Notes: a model not told the origin generated them from the sequence alone. DNA of 64,000 nt from CAVPTL01 sp963727235 (GCA_963727235.1 CAVSFZ010000010.1:1-64000); one strand, 5' to 3'. Positions 9,044 through 17,500 are shown, counted from the stretch's first letter. Numbers and translations are program-made.

Positions 9044-9083
9044 ACCGTAGTACGGTACATCTAAGAGTACCGCACTACGGTAC
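9044..9083. promoter_or_regulatory. Tandem palindromic operators between membrane protein and MarR gene
   Basis: Two similar palindromes occur in tandem: ACCGTAGTACGGTA (9044-9057) and ACCGCACTACGGTA (9069-9082), 12 of 14 positions identical and 25 bp apart. Each is internally symmetric (ACCGT/ACGGT; TACCG/CGGTA). The second one overlaps the TACGAT -10 box (9081-9086), which lies 6 nt before the GTG of the MarR gene. This is the expected arrangement for autorepression and co-control of the divergent gene. Confidence 0.65.
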
Positions 9084-9092
9084 GATTCGCCA

Positions 9093-9518
9093 GTGCCGAC
9101 CCCACAACACAACCAGGTGATCGCGGACAAAGACATCCTCGCGGTCGCTGCGTTCCGCTTGGCACTCCGACAGTTCGAACAGCAAACAGACGCACTCGTC
9201 CGAGCTTGCAACCTCACACCCCAGCGCTACCTGCTGCTGCTCGCGGTCAAGTCCGCCCAGGCATCCCACGGATTTGCAACCGGGTCGCAGATCGCCCATG
9301 ACCTCGCTATGCCCCAAACCACTGTCGCAGACTTGATCGCACGCGCTGTCAACATCGGCTTGCTTACCCGAACACGGGGGAGCACCGACGCCCGCGTCGT
9401 TCAAATCACCACCACCCCTGAGGGAGACCGACGACTGAGTTGCGCAATCCGCCGCCTCGCCGGCGAACGCGCCAACCTGGAACGGGCACTCTCACAAGCC
9501 GCCCAACGACATCCCTAG
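9093..9518 (+). CDS. MarR-like transcriptional regulator
   Basis: 141-residue winged-helix protein. The N-terminal helix (AAFRLALRQFEQQTDALVRA) is a typical MarR dimerisation element. The HTH is GSQIAHDLAMPQTTVADLIA, followed by the wing (LLTRTRGSTDARVVQITTTP) and a C-terminal helix. The start is GTG 9093, directly downstream of a TACGAT box (leaderless). It probably represses itself and the divergent membrane-protein gene through the two palindromes at 9044-9083. The ligand is unknown. Confidence 0.85.
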   Translation: MPTPQHNQVIADKDILAVAAFRLALRQFEQQTDALVRACNLTPQRYLLLLAVKSAQASHGFATGSQIAHDLAMPQTTVADLIARAVNIGLLTRTRGSTDARVVQITTTPEGDRRLSCAIRRLAGERANLERALSQAAQRHP

Positions 9519-9763
9519 GTGGTTGCGCCGGTCGCAGTGTCGTCGCATGGCCGCCGTTACCTACGAACGGCGAGCCGCACCAGAGCGCCGCGACCGCGAG
9601 CGCCAGCCACAACGACGGTCAGCGTCGAGCCGCAAGCCCAGGGAGCAGATCACCGCTGCCAAGGCTGTGTGTGACACACTTGGTGGGCCGGTCGCCGTCG
9701 CTGTCTCGTTAGTCGAAGAGGCGGGATTTCATCACCACGCGGCGGCCGGTACCGCGCGGTCGA

Positions 9764-10081
9764 CTAGTCCGCCTTGGTGCTCTCGTCCAGCAACGTGAGG
9801 ATATCGCCGACCGTCCCACGGTCAGAAAGCGCGGGGTGGCGCAACCGCATGTCTTGGTGGACGCTGTAGACAGTCCGACGTCCGACTCGCTCTCGCGTGA
9901 TGTAGCCGCCGAGTTCGAGATCTGTCAACACCATCTGCACCGCTCGACGGCTGATGCCGACGGTCTCGGCGATCTGATCGGTGGTGAGCTCACCGTCGTC
10001 ACTGATCGCAACCAGAACGGCCGCGTGGTTGGTCAAGAACGTCCAACTTTCGGCGCGAGAGATACGCTCGTGTTCCACCAT
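9764..10081 (-). CDS. Winged-helix transcriptional regulator
   Basis: About 105 residues from ATG 10081 (MVEHERISRAESWTFLTNHA). The HTH is LTTDQIAETVGISRRAVQMV, followed by LTDLELGGYITRERVGRRTV, the second helix and wing of a MarR/ArsR-like domain. The C-terminus (LRHPALSDRGTVGDILTLLD) resembles small single-domain regulators that respond to unknown cues. An upstream GTG at 10105 is possible. The 245 bp between this gene and the MarR gene contain nothing I recognise. Confidence 0.75.
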   Translation of the reverse strand: MVEHERISRAESWTFLTNHAAVLVAISDDGELTTDQIAETVGISRRAVQMVLTDLELGGYITRERVGRRTVYSVHQDMRLRHPALSDRGTVGDILTLLDESTKAD

Positions 10082-10105
10082 CGTGGCCCACTTTAGCCCA
10101 AGCAC

Positions 10106-10409
10106 GTGGAGGGCTCGAACGCTTCGCCGAGCGGGAATCTAATCGACGCCCGAGCCCTCCCGCACCCCAGGGGCCCCTCTGGTCATATCAAAGCCCCAGG
10201 CCCCCACACTACGCCCCAAGACCCACACCAAGCAACCTGCCAGTGGTCGACTAGATGCGAGGGTCGCGACGCGGAGTGCGTGGCTGCGGATCCACAGATC
10301 GCAGCGAAGGGGCGACGTTTACTCGACTTCGAGCGACCAAGCGAGCCCAAGCCCACTCCCATCGCGCGACAGCATCGCTGAAAACCGATGGGGTGGGTCG
10401 CTTCACAGG
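10106..10409. other. Intergenic, nothing recognised
   Basis: A frame spans this stretch but its translation is rich in Pro, Arg and Ser without any motif, and no start is supported by a Shine-Dalgarno or a -10 box. A CCCCAGGGGCCCC tract lies at about 10165-10180. Confidence 0.4.
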
Positions 10410-10598
10410 CTAAAGGATGCCGATAACACTTGTCAGCTTGCCCTTGATGGCAGTACTCAACAGGCCGAGAGTCACAACCACAGCGATGGTGATCACCGCA
10501 AGCACGACTGTATACTCAGCCATCGTCTGGCCGATTTCACCACGGAGATTAATGATCAGGCGAGGGGTCATGATCTCACGATCGTCGGCAATAGCCAC
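10410..10598 (-). CDS. Flp/Fap-type type IVb pilin
   Basis: 62 residues from GTG 10598, or 53 from ATG 10571, which better matches usual Flp length. The diagnostic block is EIGQTMAEYTVVLAVITIAV: a G before the cleavage/processing region, then the Glu-Tyr pair and one long hydrophobic helix, as in Flp major pilins. These are exported, processed by a prepilin peptidase and assembled by a Tad machine. No tad, cpa or peptidase gene is in the window, so this pilin is an orphan here. The AT-rich upstream DNA is a plausible promoter. Confidence 0.85.
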   Translation of the reverse strand: MAIADDREIMTPRLIINLRGEIGQTMAEYTVVLAVITIAVVVTLGLLSTAIKGKLTSVIGIL

Positions 10599-10973
10599 AA
10601 TGACTAGTGCAAACTATTTCGTTGATACTGTGCGCTCAGTTTGAGTTTTGTTACGCGGCGCCGACACCACGTTCGGCGATCGCTTCGGCCTCCACAACTC
10701 CACGTGGCTATGCCTGGATCTATTGATGGCGTCACCGCGGCGGCTGGCCTGCTGTGCGCGCGCCCTTGGGCGGAAGGCATGCGCAGCGGCCAGCCGCACA
10801 AGGGTTGGGTTGTGTCGGGTGACGGCTATGCGTTCAACCGACCACTCGGCTTCGGACATACATGGATGGCGTTGGGGGAGGCGGCCATGCTTGGTCAACG
10901 AGCTTGCTGAGGCTGTTGGGATTGAGCAGTCGGCTGTCTCACACCACCTACCCCCTCCACCTCGCCGCCAAAA
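10599..10973. other. Intergenic with an ArsR remnant
   Basis: Apart from the short ArsR-like HTH at 10888-10950 no gene is supported. Both strands have open frames but their translations lack motifs. Confidence 0.4.
10888..10950 (+). pseudogene. ArsR-type HTH remnant
   Basis: The translation CLVNELAEAVGIEQSAVSHH is the recognition helix-turn-helix of ArsR-family regulators (xVxELAxxxxxxQSxVSHHL), but neither the upstream dimerisation helix nor the downstream wing is present in frame. It is a relic of a regulator gene. Confidence 0.45.
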
Positions 10974-11303
10974 TTATTCCTTCGGTGGGAGGCTGCGCGC
11001 GAACGCGGCGGCCTGGTCGACCCAGCGGGCTAGCGCCGCGCCGCGGAGTCCGTCTTGGTCGACGTAGACCATGCTCTTCATCGGTCTGCCGGTGAAGTCC
11101 ATCTCAAAGACGTGCGCCTTGTGCAAGGCTGCCGCGGCGCCCTCGTCTCCGAGACGAAGCATTAGCCGGTCACCGATGACCCCGGCGCACATGTTTCCGT
11201 GGAGCATAATGCACAGCCCGCCGAACATCTTGCGCTCGCTGAACGCGGGATCGGCCTGCAACTCGTCGCGCACCCGCTCGGCTAGCTGCTCGTTGTAGGC
11301 CAT
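10974..11303 (-). CDS. TfoX N-terminal domain protein
   Basis: 109 residues from ATG 11303 (MAYNEQLAERVRDEL). The motif ERKMFGGLCIMLHGNMCAGV, followed by DRLMLRLGDEG and a Met/Asp-rich segment around FTGRPMKSMVYVD, is the single-domain TfoX_N family. In proteobacteria TfoX/Sxy acts in competence regulation; stand-alone TfoX_N proteins in actinobacteria have no established role. A longer frame extends to 11582 but its extra N-terminus is not protein-like. It stands alone without an obvious operon. Confidence 0.85.
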   Translation of the reverse strand: MAYNEQLAERVRDELQADPAFSERKMFGGLCIMLHGNMCAGVIGDRLMLRLGDEGAAAALHKAHVFEMDFTGRPMKSMVYVDQDGLRGAALARWVDQAAAFARSLPPKE

Positions 11304-11709
11304 CGACACGAGCATATCCGGACCCACGGTGACGCCGACCATTGTCTGCGCCGAGGTGGCTGACCAACTCGCAGCGGCGATGCAACCGCACTTGCAAGGC
11401 GATGGTGAAAACGCCGCGAAGAGGCGGTCGAATCCGAGAGAGCCGGGCCACCACCTAGCGACGCGCAGTCGTCGATCAAGTGCTGGTGGGAATGGTCTTA
11501 AGGCTCTCGAGGTCTTTTGGTTGGCGCGGCGCGTATCGCGAGCCATGACGGTGCGGCGATCTTGGAAAAACGCGGGGTTCACCTCGGTTTCGGAAGGTCA
11601 TCCGCTTGCCGCCATCGGCCCGCTGTCGATTGAATCGTTTCGGCGTGCTGGCGGGAGCCGGCCTTCCGGTCGCTCGGGTTGCGGGACACCTCGCCGGTCA
11701 CGGTCACGG
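11304..11709. other. Intergenic, nothing recognised
   Basis: No frame here has a supported start or motif. Several overlapping shadows cross the region on both strands. Confidence 0.35.
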
Positions 11710-12360
11710 TTAGGAGGGAGGTTGCCGATCGATCGTGCGTATGACGTCTTGCAGGTGTAGCGAGAACTGCTGTTGGGCGTGGTTCCACGCTTCGTATGTC
11801 CCGCAGAAGGGGCTGGGAGAGTTGTAGAGAATCGTGCGCTCCAGTAGCAGTGTGGCGCGTGGATCGCAGGGCCCTTGGTTGAGTCTGGTGATGATCTGGT
11901 GCAATGCCGGGGCGTTCTGTTCGAGGGTGGTGATGCTGATGTACGGCTGGGGATACCCTGTGAGCTTCTCCCGGGCGCTGACGAGATCGAGCTGCTGTTG
12001 GCAGAGTCGTGCCAGGGCTGTGCGGTGTTTGGAGGAGTTGAGGTGGGTGAGTCGTTTGGCGACCGTGAGGCTCGTGGTGTCTGCCCGCCCATCAAAAGTG
12101 AAGCCTTGCTCGATCAGTCTGTCGGCCTGTTGCAAGGCTTTGTCACGCTCAACCATGACTACCACAGCCTCGATCAACACACCGAGGCCGGCGAGCACAA
12201 GCACCACTGTGGTGATCGGCTCAGGGACACGGAACGGGGCGACCATCAACACGCCAGCCGCTCCACCCACCGTCGCCAGTGCAACAGCCTGTCGGGTCGC
12301 CGCTCGTTTGATCGCCGACGCCGATGCCAACTCCGCACCTGGCCAGGATGCCTGGCTCAC
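11710..12360 (-). CDS. Membrane protein with helical cytoplasmic tail (paralogue of 8314-9000)
   Basis: 216 residues from GTG 12360. Two hydrophobic segments (about residues 25-43 and 48-68) precede a charged helical region (ALQQADRLIEQGFTFDGRAD, TVAKRLTHLNSSKHRTALAR) and a C-terminal part with PCDPRATLLLERTILYNS. Order and motifs correspond to the protein at 8314-9000: VAKRL-x-L in the first helix, a second helix of LAR/LAE...QL type, and DPRAxxLLxR. Function is unknown. It has no adjacent regulator, unlike its paralogue. Confidence 0.65.
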   Translation of the reverse strand: MSQASWPGAELASASAIKRAATRQAVALATVGGAAGVLMVAPFRVPEPITTVVLVLAGLGVLIEAVVVMVERDKALQQADRLIEQGFTFDGRADTTSLTVAKRLTHLNSSKHRTALARLCQQQLDLVSAREKLTGYPQPYISITTLEQNAPALHQIITRLNQGPCDPRATLLLERTILYNSPSPFCGTYEAWNHAQQQFSLHLQDVIRTIDRQPPS

Positions 12361-12526
12361 GGCTGCCCCAATCGCTTGTGTACTGGCGAGAATCGAGGGT
12401 CAGCTGCGTGTGCTCGTGGACTCACGATCACCTCGCCGACCAGACTTCCCGGCACACCTTTGGACTAAGTAGATTCTACCACCAGGGGTGCAAAATCGGG
12501 CTCCGATGAGCCAAGAGTGGCGGGAT

Positions 12527-13519
12527 CTACCGAAGCACCCAGACCACGAATGCTGCGTAGCTGAGGATGACCAGGGCGCCGCCGAAGCGGTGAAGACCGC
12601 CGCGGAGCCACAGCAGACCGACGGTGACGATGGTCATGACCAGAAACCACCACGCGGTCAGGGTGGCGTCGTGGGAGACGTTTCCGAGGCCGAGGATCGC
12701 GGCGGGTAGGCAGAGCCCTGCGAGGATGTTGGCGCTGTTGGAGTTGAACGTCTCGGCGACCACGGCCGAGCCCCGGCCGTGCAGGCTCAGCCGGATTGCC
12801 GCGACCGAGTTGGGAATGCTCGTGAGCATCGCCAGGATCAGGGTGCCCGAGACAACCGGCGATATGCCCCAGCGATCTCCCAAGTGCTGGGCGGCCTCGA
12901 CCATCCCGACACTCGCTGCGACCACCAGCCCGAGTACGGGCAGGAGCAGGGCCAGATCGATCGTGCGGGCGGGTGGTTCGTGGTGGTCGGGTGCGGCATC
13001 TCGCTCCTCCTCGGCCACGGCGATCGCCAGCCGGTGTCGCAGCTTTGACCGCGGAGCCCCCCGCTCGAGGCTCGCGGGGTCGATCGAACTGAGCCACAGG
13101 TAGGGCACAACGATGGCGACCACCAACACGAGGGCAAGCCACGCATTGAGCGGGGCGGTGATCAGTGCGACGGCGACCACCGCGATCAGGATGGCGGGGA
13201 TGCCTTCCACCAGAGCGCCGCCTCGGCCGACCCGGATCACTCCGGTGATCAGAGCGCTCACTCCGAGCAGCCCTGCGAGGTTGAAGACGCTTGAGCCCAG
13301 CACCACCCCGACGCCGACGTCCGTCTGATGGGTGAGCACGGCCACGGCGGCGGTCGAGATCTCAGGGGAGTCAGCGCCGAGCGCCGTCAGCACCCCGGTG
13401 ATCGCGTCGGTACACCCCAGCCGGCTACCAACCCGATCCAGAATCCGCGCAAGCACGAGGCTCGACACCAACGCCGCCGCCAGGCTGACGAGAAACACTA
13501 CGATCCACGAAGCCACCAT
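12527..13519 (-). CDS. Cation/Ca2+ exchanger-family antiporter
   Basis: 330-residue membrane protein of the CaCA (sodium/calcium exchanger) superfamily. The two inverted alpha-repeats are visible: GADSPEISTAAVAVLTHQTD with GSSVFNLAGLLG in the first half, and LTSIPNSVAAIRLSLHGRGS with FNSNSANILAGLCLP in the second. About 10 hydrophobic segments surround a charged central loop (about residues 160-180). Family members exchange Ca2+ or other cations for Na+ or H+. The start at ATG 13519 overlaps a possible GTG one codon later. No operon partner. Confidence 0.85.
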   Translation of the reverse strand: MVASWIVVFLVSLAAALVSSLVLARILDRVGSRLGCTDAITGVLTALGADSPEISTAAVAVLTHQTDVGVGVVLGSSVFNLAGLLGVSALITGVIRVGRGGALVEGIPAILIAVVAVALITAPLNAWLALVLVVAIVVPYLWLSSIDPASLERGAPRSKLRHRLAIAVAEEERDAAPDHHEPPARTIDLALLLPVLGLVVAASVGMVEAAQHLGDRWGISPVVSGTLILAMLTSIPNSVAAIRLSLHGRGSAVVAETFNSNSANILAGLCLPAAILGLGNVSHDATLTAWWFLVMTIVTVGLLWLRGGLHRFGGALVILSYAAFVVWVLR

Positions 13520-13678
13520 CGGAGGCCACGCTACCCGGAAACCCCATCCAACCCCGCCGAGACTGGGGAAATCGTGCGCCCTGATTGACCGGATTGCGCG
13601 TGAGCCGGCTGGGGGTCCGCGATCGGGGCCTGGATCGGAGCCGTTTCGCAGGTCGCGTGGAGTGTGTCCGACCGTCGG

Positions 13679-13744
13679 TTAGGCTGGGTCGCTGTAGATG
13701 AGTGTCCAGGCTTGGTGAGGTTGGCTAGTGAGTGTTGCGGCGGT
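13679..13744 (-). pseudogene. C-terminal remnant of the two-TM membrane protein family
   Basis: Read on the minus strand this gives TAATLTSQPHQAWTLIYSDP followed by A and a stop, closely matching the end of the protein at 8314-9000 (GAALTSRLHQAWTLTYGDAA). Nothing upstream continues the similarity in any frame, so this is a truncated third copy. Confidence 0.65.
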
Positions 13745-14142
13745 CGCAGACGGGCCGGTCGTCGCCCAGACCGGCCTGTGACGAGTGCGTGATGACCGCG
13801 CCGTCCGCCGGACGCGACGACGATCCTTCGGCTCCCACTCCACCGCGCAAGCGGGCGTTAGGGCGGTGCAGTCACGAGGATCGGCGGTCGACGACCGCGG
13901 CCGGCTTTGGATAGGAACCCAGGATCCCGCGTGTGGACGAGGCGCAACGGTCGGGTGGGTAAGCCGCTACCACGCCGTCGCACACCGCCGCGACCTACTC
14001 CGGTCAGAAATCTCTGCCCACGCCCCGCCAACTTGGTGAGCTAAACGCTGGCGGCTTGTGGCGCGACCGTTGACTTTTCCCCACGCTTTCGAGAAGATCG
14101 CTCCGGTATAGGCCATTATCCCTCTGGTCAGAAGGAGCGTCC
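13745..14142. other. Intergenic, promoter of the permease at its right end
   Basis: No gene is supported. The right end has a TATAGG box at about 14108 and the Shine-Dalgarno AGAAGGAG (about 14130-14137) of the permease gene. The left end is the truncated membrane-protein remnant. Confidence 0.4.
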
Positions 14143-15747
14143 ATGGAGGAGCAGGTGCGGTCCGACTCGAGCGATCTCGCTGAGTTCGGCTACAAACAGG
14201 AGCTGCATCGAACGCTCGGGAGCTTCTCCTCGTTCGCTGCAGGGTTCAGCTACATCTCGATCTTGACCGGGATGTTCCAGACCTCATATCTGGGCTTTTA
14301 CTTCGCCGGTCCCGCATTCATCTGGGCATGGTTGTTCGTTCTCTTCGGGCAGATGATGGTGGCGTTGCAGTTCTCCGAGCTCGCTGCGCACTATCCGCTG
14401 GCCGGTTCGGTGTACCAGTGGTCAAAGCAGGTTGCCGGCAAGTCGTGGTCGTGGAACACGGGCTGGATCTATATGTGTGCCCAGATCGTGACCGTGCCCG
14501 CGGTGGCGCTCGCGTGGCAGGTGATTCTGCCGCAGATCTCACCGCGGTTCCAGATGGTCAAGTGCACGCCGAGCGACACCTGTCCGGATCCGAGCTTCCC
14601 ACTATTCAATAACCCCGCATTTGCTAAGAACGCGATCATCCTCGGCATCATCATGATCGTCTGCACGACCATCATCAATGTGATGGGCGTGAGCGTCCTT
14701 TCGAGGATCAACAACATCGGCGTTGCCTCCGAGTTGGTCGGCGCGGCGGGACTGGTGATTCTGTTCTTGATCCACACCACCCGCTCGCCGACCGAAGTTC
14801 TCACCAACACTGCGAATACCGCCAATGTCCCCGTCAATCATGCTTGGGGCTACCTTGGCGCGCTGTTGGTGGGTGCGATCATGCCGTTGTACGTGATGTA
14901 CGGCTTCGACTCTGCCGGATCATTGGCCGAGGAGACCGATGATCCGCGGCGCAAGGCACCCAAGGCGATTCTCCAGGCGCTGGCGACGGCCGGAACGATG
15001 GGCTTCCTGCTGATCCTGTTCGGCACCATGGCGGTCGGCGATGTGCTCTACAAGGATCCCACCAGCCTCGGATTGGCGGTGATCACCAAGGACGTGCTCG
15101 GCGACTTCTGGGGCGATCTGTTCCTGTGGGATTGCGCGCTGGCGATCTTCGTGTGCTGTCTCGCGATCCACGCGATGTCGGTGCGGATTCTGTTTGCGAT
15201 GGGCCGGGATAACAACCTTCCCGGCGGGTCCAAGCTCGCTTCCGTTTCCGGCAAGCGTCGAGTGCCGGTGTTCCCGGCGGTGCTGGTCGGTGCCATCGCA
15301 ATTGCCATCCTGGCACTGAACATCTTCAACCCCTATGCCGTCACGATCGTTCTGGGTCTGGGGATCGTGTACATGTATCTTGCCTACCTTGGTGTGACGG
15401 TTCCGCTGTTCCAGCGGCGTCGCGAGGGCTGGCCGGGCAACCTGCCGACAGGCAAGCAGGGTCTGTTCAGCTTGGGTCCGTGGGCGATGGTGACAAACGG
15501 CATCGCGATCGCGTACGGCCTCGCGATGGCGATCAACCTGATGTGGCCGCGTGATTACTTCTACGGCACCAAGTGGTACCAGCAGTACGGAGTGATCCTC
15601 GGTGTTGTAATCGCGATCGGCGCCGGCCTGATCGTCTACTACGGCTACCAGAAGGACAAGATGGAAGTCCTGCCCGAGCATCGCGCCGGCAGTACTGCCG
15701 AAGCCATGGCGGAGGTCACTCAACCTCCGATCCACGGCGGACCGTGA
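14143..15747 (+). CDS. APC-family amino acid permease
   Basis: 534 residues with about 12 hydrophobic segments. The N-terminus (ELHRTLGSFSSFAAGFSYIS) and the first segments match the amino acid-choline transporter branch of the APC superfamily: LAAHYPLAGSVYQWSKQVAG is the conserved TM2-loop stretch, and YGFDSAGSLAEETDDPRRKA is the TM6/loop motif typical of GABA/choline/amine permeases. Substrate is probably an amino acid or amine, imported with protons or sodium. The ATG lies 6-7 nt after AGAAGGAG. A single gene, ended by a strong hairpin. Confidence 0.9.
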   Translation: MEEQVRSDSSDLAEFGYKQELHRTLGSFSSFAAGFSYISILTGMFQTSYLGFYFAGPAFIWAWLFVLFGQMMVALQFSELAAHYPLAGSVYQWSKQVAGKSWSWNTGWIYMCAQIVTVPAVALAWQVILPQISPRFQMVKCTPSDTCPDPSFPLFNNPAFAKNAIILGIIMIVCTTIINVMGVSVLSRINNIGVASELVGAAGLVILFLIHTTRSPTEVLTNTANTANVPVNHAWGYLGALLVGAIMPLYVMYGFDSAGSLAEETDDPRRKAPKAILQALATAGTMGFLLILFGTMAVGDVLYKDPTSLGLAVITKDVLGDFWGDLFLWDCALAIFVCCLAIHAMSVRILFAMGRDNNLPGGSKLASVSGKRRVPVFPAVLVGAIAIAILALNIFNPYAVTIVLGLGIVYMYLAYLGVTVPLFQRRREGWPGNLPTGKQGLFSLGPWAMVTNGIAIAYGLAMAINLMWPRDYFYGTKWYQQYGVILGVVIAIGAGLIVYYGYQKDKMEVLPEHRAGSTAEAMAEVTQPPIHGGP

Positions 15748-15762
15748 TCTGACCAAATGACA

Positions 15763-15792
15763 GGGCGGGCCGTCCGTTTGGGCGGCCCGCCC
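15763..15792 (+). terminator. Hairpin after the permease gene
   Basis: GGGCGGGCCGTCC, a 4-nt loop (GTTT), then GGGCGGCCCGCCC: a 13-bp stem with one G-T pair, 15 nt downstream of the permease stop. No T-tract. Confidence 0.7.
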
Positions 15793-15814
15793 CTATTCCA
15801 TGCGAGGAGACTGT

Positions 15815-16222
15815 GTGACAATGGAAGTCATGACAATGGAACCGGAACGCCTGCGTAAGCTCGTCCGCCGCGACTGTGGTGGTGTGTCGCTCGGCAGCCT
15901 GATCGCGATCTGGACGTACAGCCTGGTGGCGGCGGTCGCCTTCGGGACGCTCTCGAAGATCACAGCGGGCCGCGCCGAGGTGGCAGTGGCGGTGGTCGTG
16001 TCGGTGTTCTGTGTGTGGTGGTGGGCGTCGGGTCCGCGTGAGCTGATGCGCGATCGCATGATGGTGTTGATTCCGGTGTTTCTGATTGCCGGGCCCGGCC
16101 TGATCGGTGTTCACAACCTCGGCGGCGGCATGATCGTCGCGATTCTCTCCGGTGCGGTGGGCTTCGCAGCGGCCTGTGCCCTGGGGATCATGTGGGGTAG
16201 CCGCAAGCGCGACCGGGCGTAG
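15815..16222 (+). CDS. Small four-helix membrane protein
   Basis: About 135 residues with four hydrophobic segments (around VSLGSLIAIWTYSLVAAVAF, VAVAVVVSVFCVWWWASG, MVLIPVFLIAGPGLIGVH and IVAILSGAVGFAAACALGI). No family recognised. GTG 15815 is placed 4 nt behind GAGGAGA; ATG 15821 is the alternative. The XRE regulator gene starts 4 nt after the stop, so the two are probably co-transcribed and functionally linked. Confidence 0.65.
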   Translation: MTMEVMTMEPERLRKLVRRDCGGVSLGSLIAIWTYSLVAAVAFGTLSKITAGRAEVAVAVVVSVFCVWWWASGPRELMRDRMMVLIPVFLIAGPGLIGVHNLGGGMIVAILSGAVGFAAACALGIMWGSRKRDRA

Positions 16223-16226
16223 CCGC

Positions 16227-16538
16227 ATGTACGGGAGACGCTCGGAGGCCCCGTTCGTCGAGGAAGTTCCAATCCTGATGAGGGAGAAGGATATTTCGCT
16301 GAACCAACTCGCGGCGATGGTCGGTGTCAACTACTCCCATCTGTGGCGGGTAATCGGTCGGAAAGACAATAAGAAGGTCACCGGTGACCTCGCCGAGCGG
16401 GTGGCCGTTGCGTTTGAGCTACCCAGCGACTGGTTTCCCGAAACCCGCCAGGCACGGTTGTTTGATCTGCTACGGAACGATGGAGACCTACGCGACCGTT
16501 TGTACGACGAGTTCGTGAATCCCCGGCCGTCTCGGTAG
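16227..16538 (+). CDS. XRE-type HTH regulator
   Basis: 103 residues from ATG 16227. The HTH region MREKDISLNQLAAMVGVNYS-HLWRVI, followed by KVTGDLAERVAVAFELPSDW, is a Cro/CI-like domain with the extended third helix and the 'ELPSDWFPE' tail common in this group. It follows the small membrane protein by 4 nt. Unlike the XRE genes at 3247 and 17185 it is intact. The target is unknown. Confidence 0.8.
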   Translation: MYGRRSEAPFVEEVPILMREKDISLNQLAAMVGVNYSHLWRVIGRKDNKKVTGDLAERVAVAFELPSDWFPETRQARLFDLLRNDGDLRDRLYDEFVNPRPSR

Positions 16539-17034
16539 GCGGACGCGACTCCCGTAGCCACCAAGCTGGATCCATGATCGCGGTTGGCTCGGGTCGTGAG
16601 CTTGCTTGGGGGAGGCAGCCTACCCGACCCTGAGTCATCCTCGTGGGGCGGGCGTGTGGGGGGCCGTAGCTCCCGCGCTTCTTCGGCGCTTCGCTCTCTC
16701 TATCTGTTTTCTCGAGCGGGTCCGCACGGTCGACTTGCATGCCAGCCGACACTCGCGACGCGGTTCCGGCGATCCGAGGCCGTCGCCCCTCTTATCCCCC
16801 GCGCACTCGCACGGGCGACTCGCATGCCAGCTCGCGCTCCGGATGGGCGTCGATGGCTGCAGGCGAGCGACTGGCATAAGCCAGAGACGCCGCTCGATTC
16901 TGCGCCCCCATTGCGCCCCCATGTGTAAAGACAGCGGACTCCGGCGGACTGAACGGCGAGTCCCGGATGGCAACCACAATGGCTCCGACTGCGCTCAACC
17001 ATACGGAATACGGCTCTCTCAGCGAACGAGCGAG
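16539..17034. other. Gene-poor stretch with a direct repeat
   Basis: No supported gene. Translations of the frames that cross it are Arg/Ser/Pro-rich shadows. It contains two imperfect copies of a 22-bp sequence (16725-16746 and 16810-16831) and leads into the tRNA-like sequence at 17035. Confidence 0.4.
16725..16831 (+). repeat. 22-bp direct repeat pair
   Basis: CACGGTCGACTTGCATGCCA + GC at 16725-16746 and CACGGGCGACTCGCATGCCA + GC at 16810-16831: 20 of 22 positions identical, 85 bp apart. No function is evident. It lies next to a degenerate tRNA gene, so an old recombination or attachment site is one possibility. Confidence 0.5.
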
Positions 17035-17120
17035 CGGCGGGGGTGGGATTCGAACCCATGAATGAGCTTGACGGCCATTTGCCGGTTTTCAAGACCGGCA
17101 GGCGGTCGGTTGGGCTCCAT
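17035..17120 (-). tRNA. tRNA-Ser(UGA)-like sequence, probably degenerate
   Basis: On the minus strand an anticodon arm (CCGGT-CTTGAAA-ACCGG, anticodon TGA for serine), a long variable region and a T-arm (TGGG-TTCGAAT-CCCA) followed by a CCCCGCC acceptor 3' strand can be read. The expected complementary 5' acceptor strand (GGCGGGG) and a normal D-arm are not found upstream: the sequence there is AGCGATGGAGCCCAACCGAC. The closing pair of the T stem is also mismatched. I read it as a tRNA pseudogene or a tRNA whose 5' part has been replaced. It is not selC (that anticodon would be TCA). Confidence 0.5.
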
Positions 17121-17184
17121 CGCTACTACTGCATTACGCGTTTATGAGTTGACGAAATGATGTTCGGGAGTTACGCTCCGCGTC

Positions 17185-17500
17185 ATGTCGTCAAGTACGC
17201 CCTACTTTGCCCGTAACCTTGCGCGCGTTGGCTGGTCTGCACGACCTCTCAACCACCGACCTCGCGGCTGTTCTAGGAATGAGCCGCGCGGGAGTGTCAC
17301 TCTTGATGAACGGGAAGACTGCTCCCTCGATGGCGACCTTGGCAAGGATCCAGGAAACCTTCGGGGTCGGATCCGAGATCGTATTCGAGCCGCTCGAGTC
17401 AGTTCTGCCGACGATCGCGGAGCCGAAGCGGTTCACGGAGGGGGAGGAGAGGATCTTTGAGGCGAGGCAGATGATCAAGATGAGAGAAGATGACGGTTAG
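17185..17500 (+). pseudogene. XRE-type HTH regulator with a one-base frameshift
   Basis: ATG 17185 begins MSSSTPYFARNL. The natural continuation RALAGLHDLSTTDLAAVLGM and then SRAGVSLLMNGKTAPSMATL (HTH) and ARIQETFGVGSEIVFE lies in the next frame. Removing one T at about 17219-17220 (AACCTTGCGCG to AACCTGCGCG) restores one 105-residue XRE protein. Alternatively translation could begin at TTG 17207 in the second frame, giving a protein that lacks only about a dozen residues. It is flanked by two tRNA features. Confidence 0.6.

Noticed and set aside
9523..9798. Small + strand gene after MarR
   Set aside because: Translation is Arg/Ala-rich with no motif, overlaps the minus-strand regulator and has no ribosome-binding site or -10 box.
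17035..17120. selC (selenocysteine tRNA) next to molybdoenzymes
   Set aside because: The anticodon reads TGA (serine), not TCA, and the formate-dehydrogenase-like gene has a Cys codon at the ligand position, so no selenocysteine is needed.
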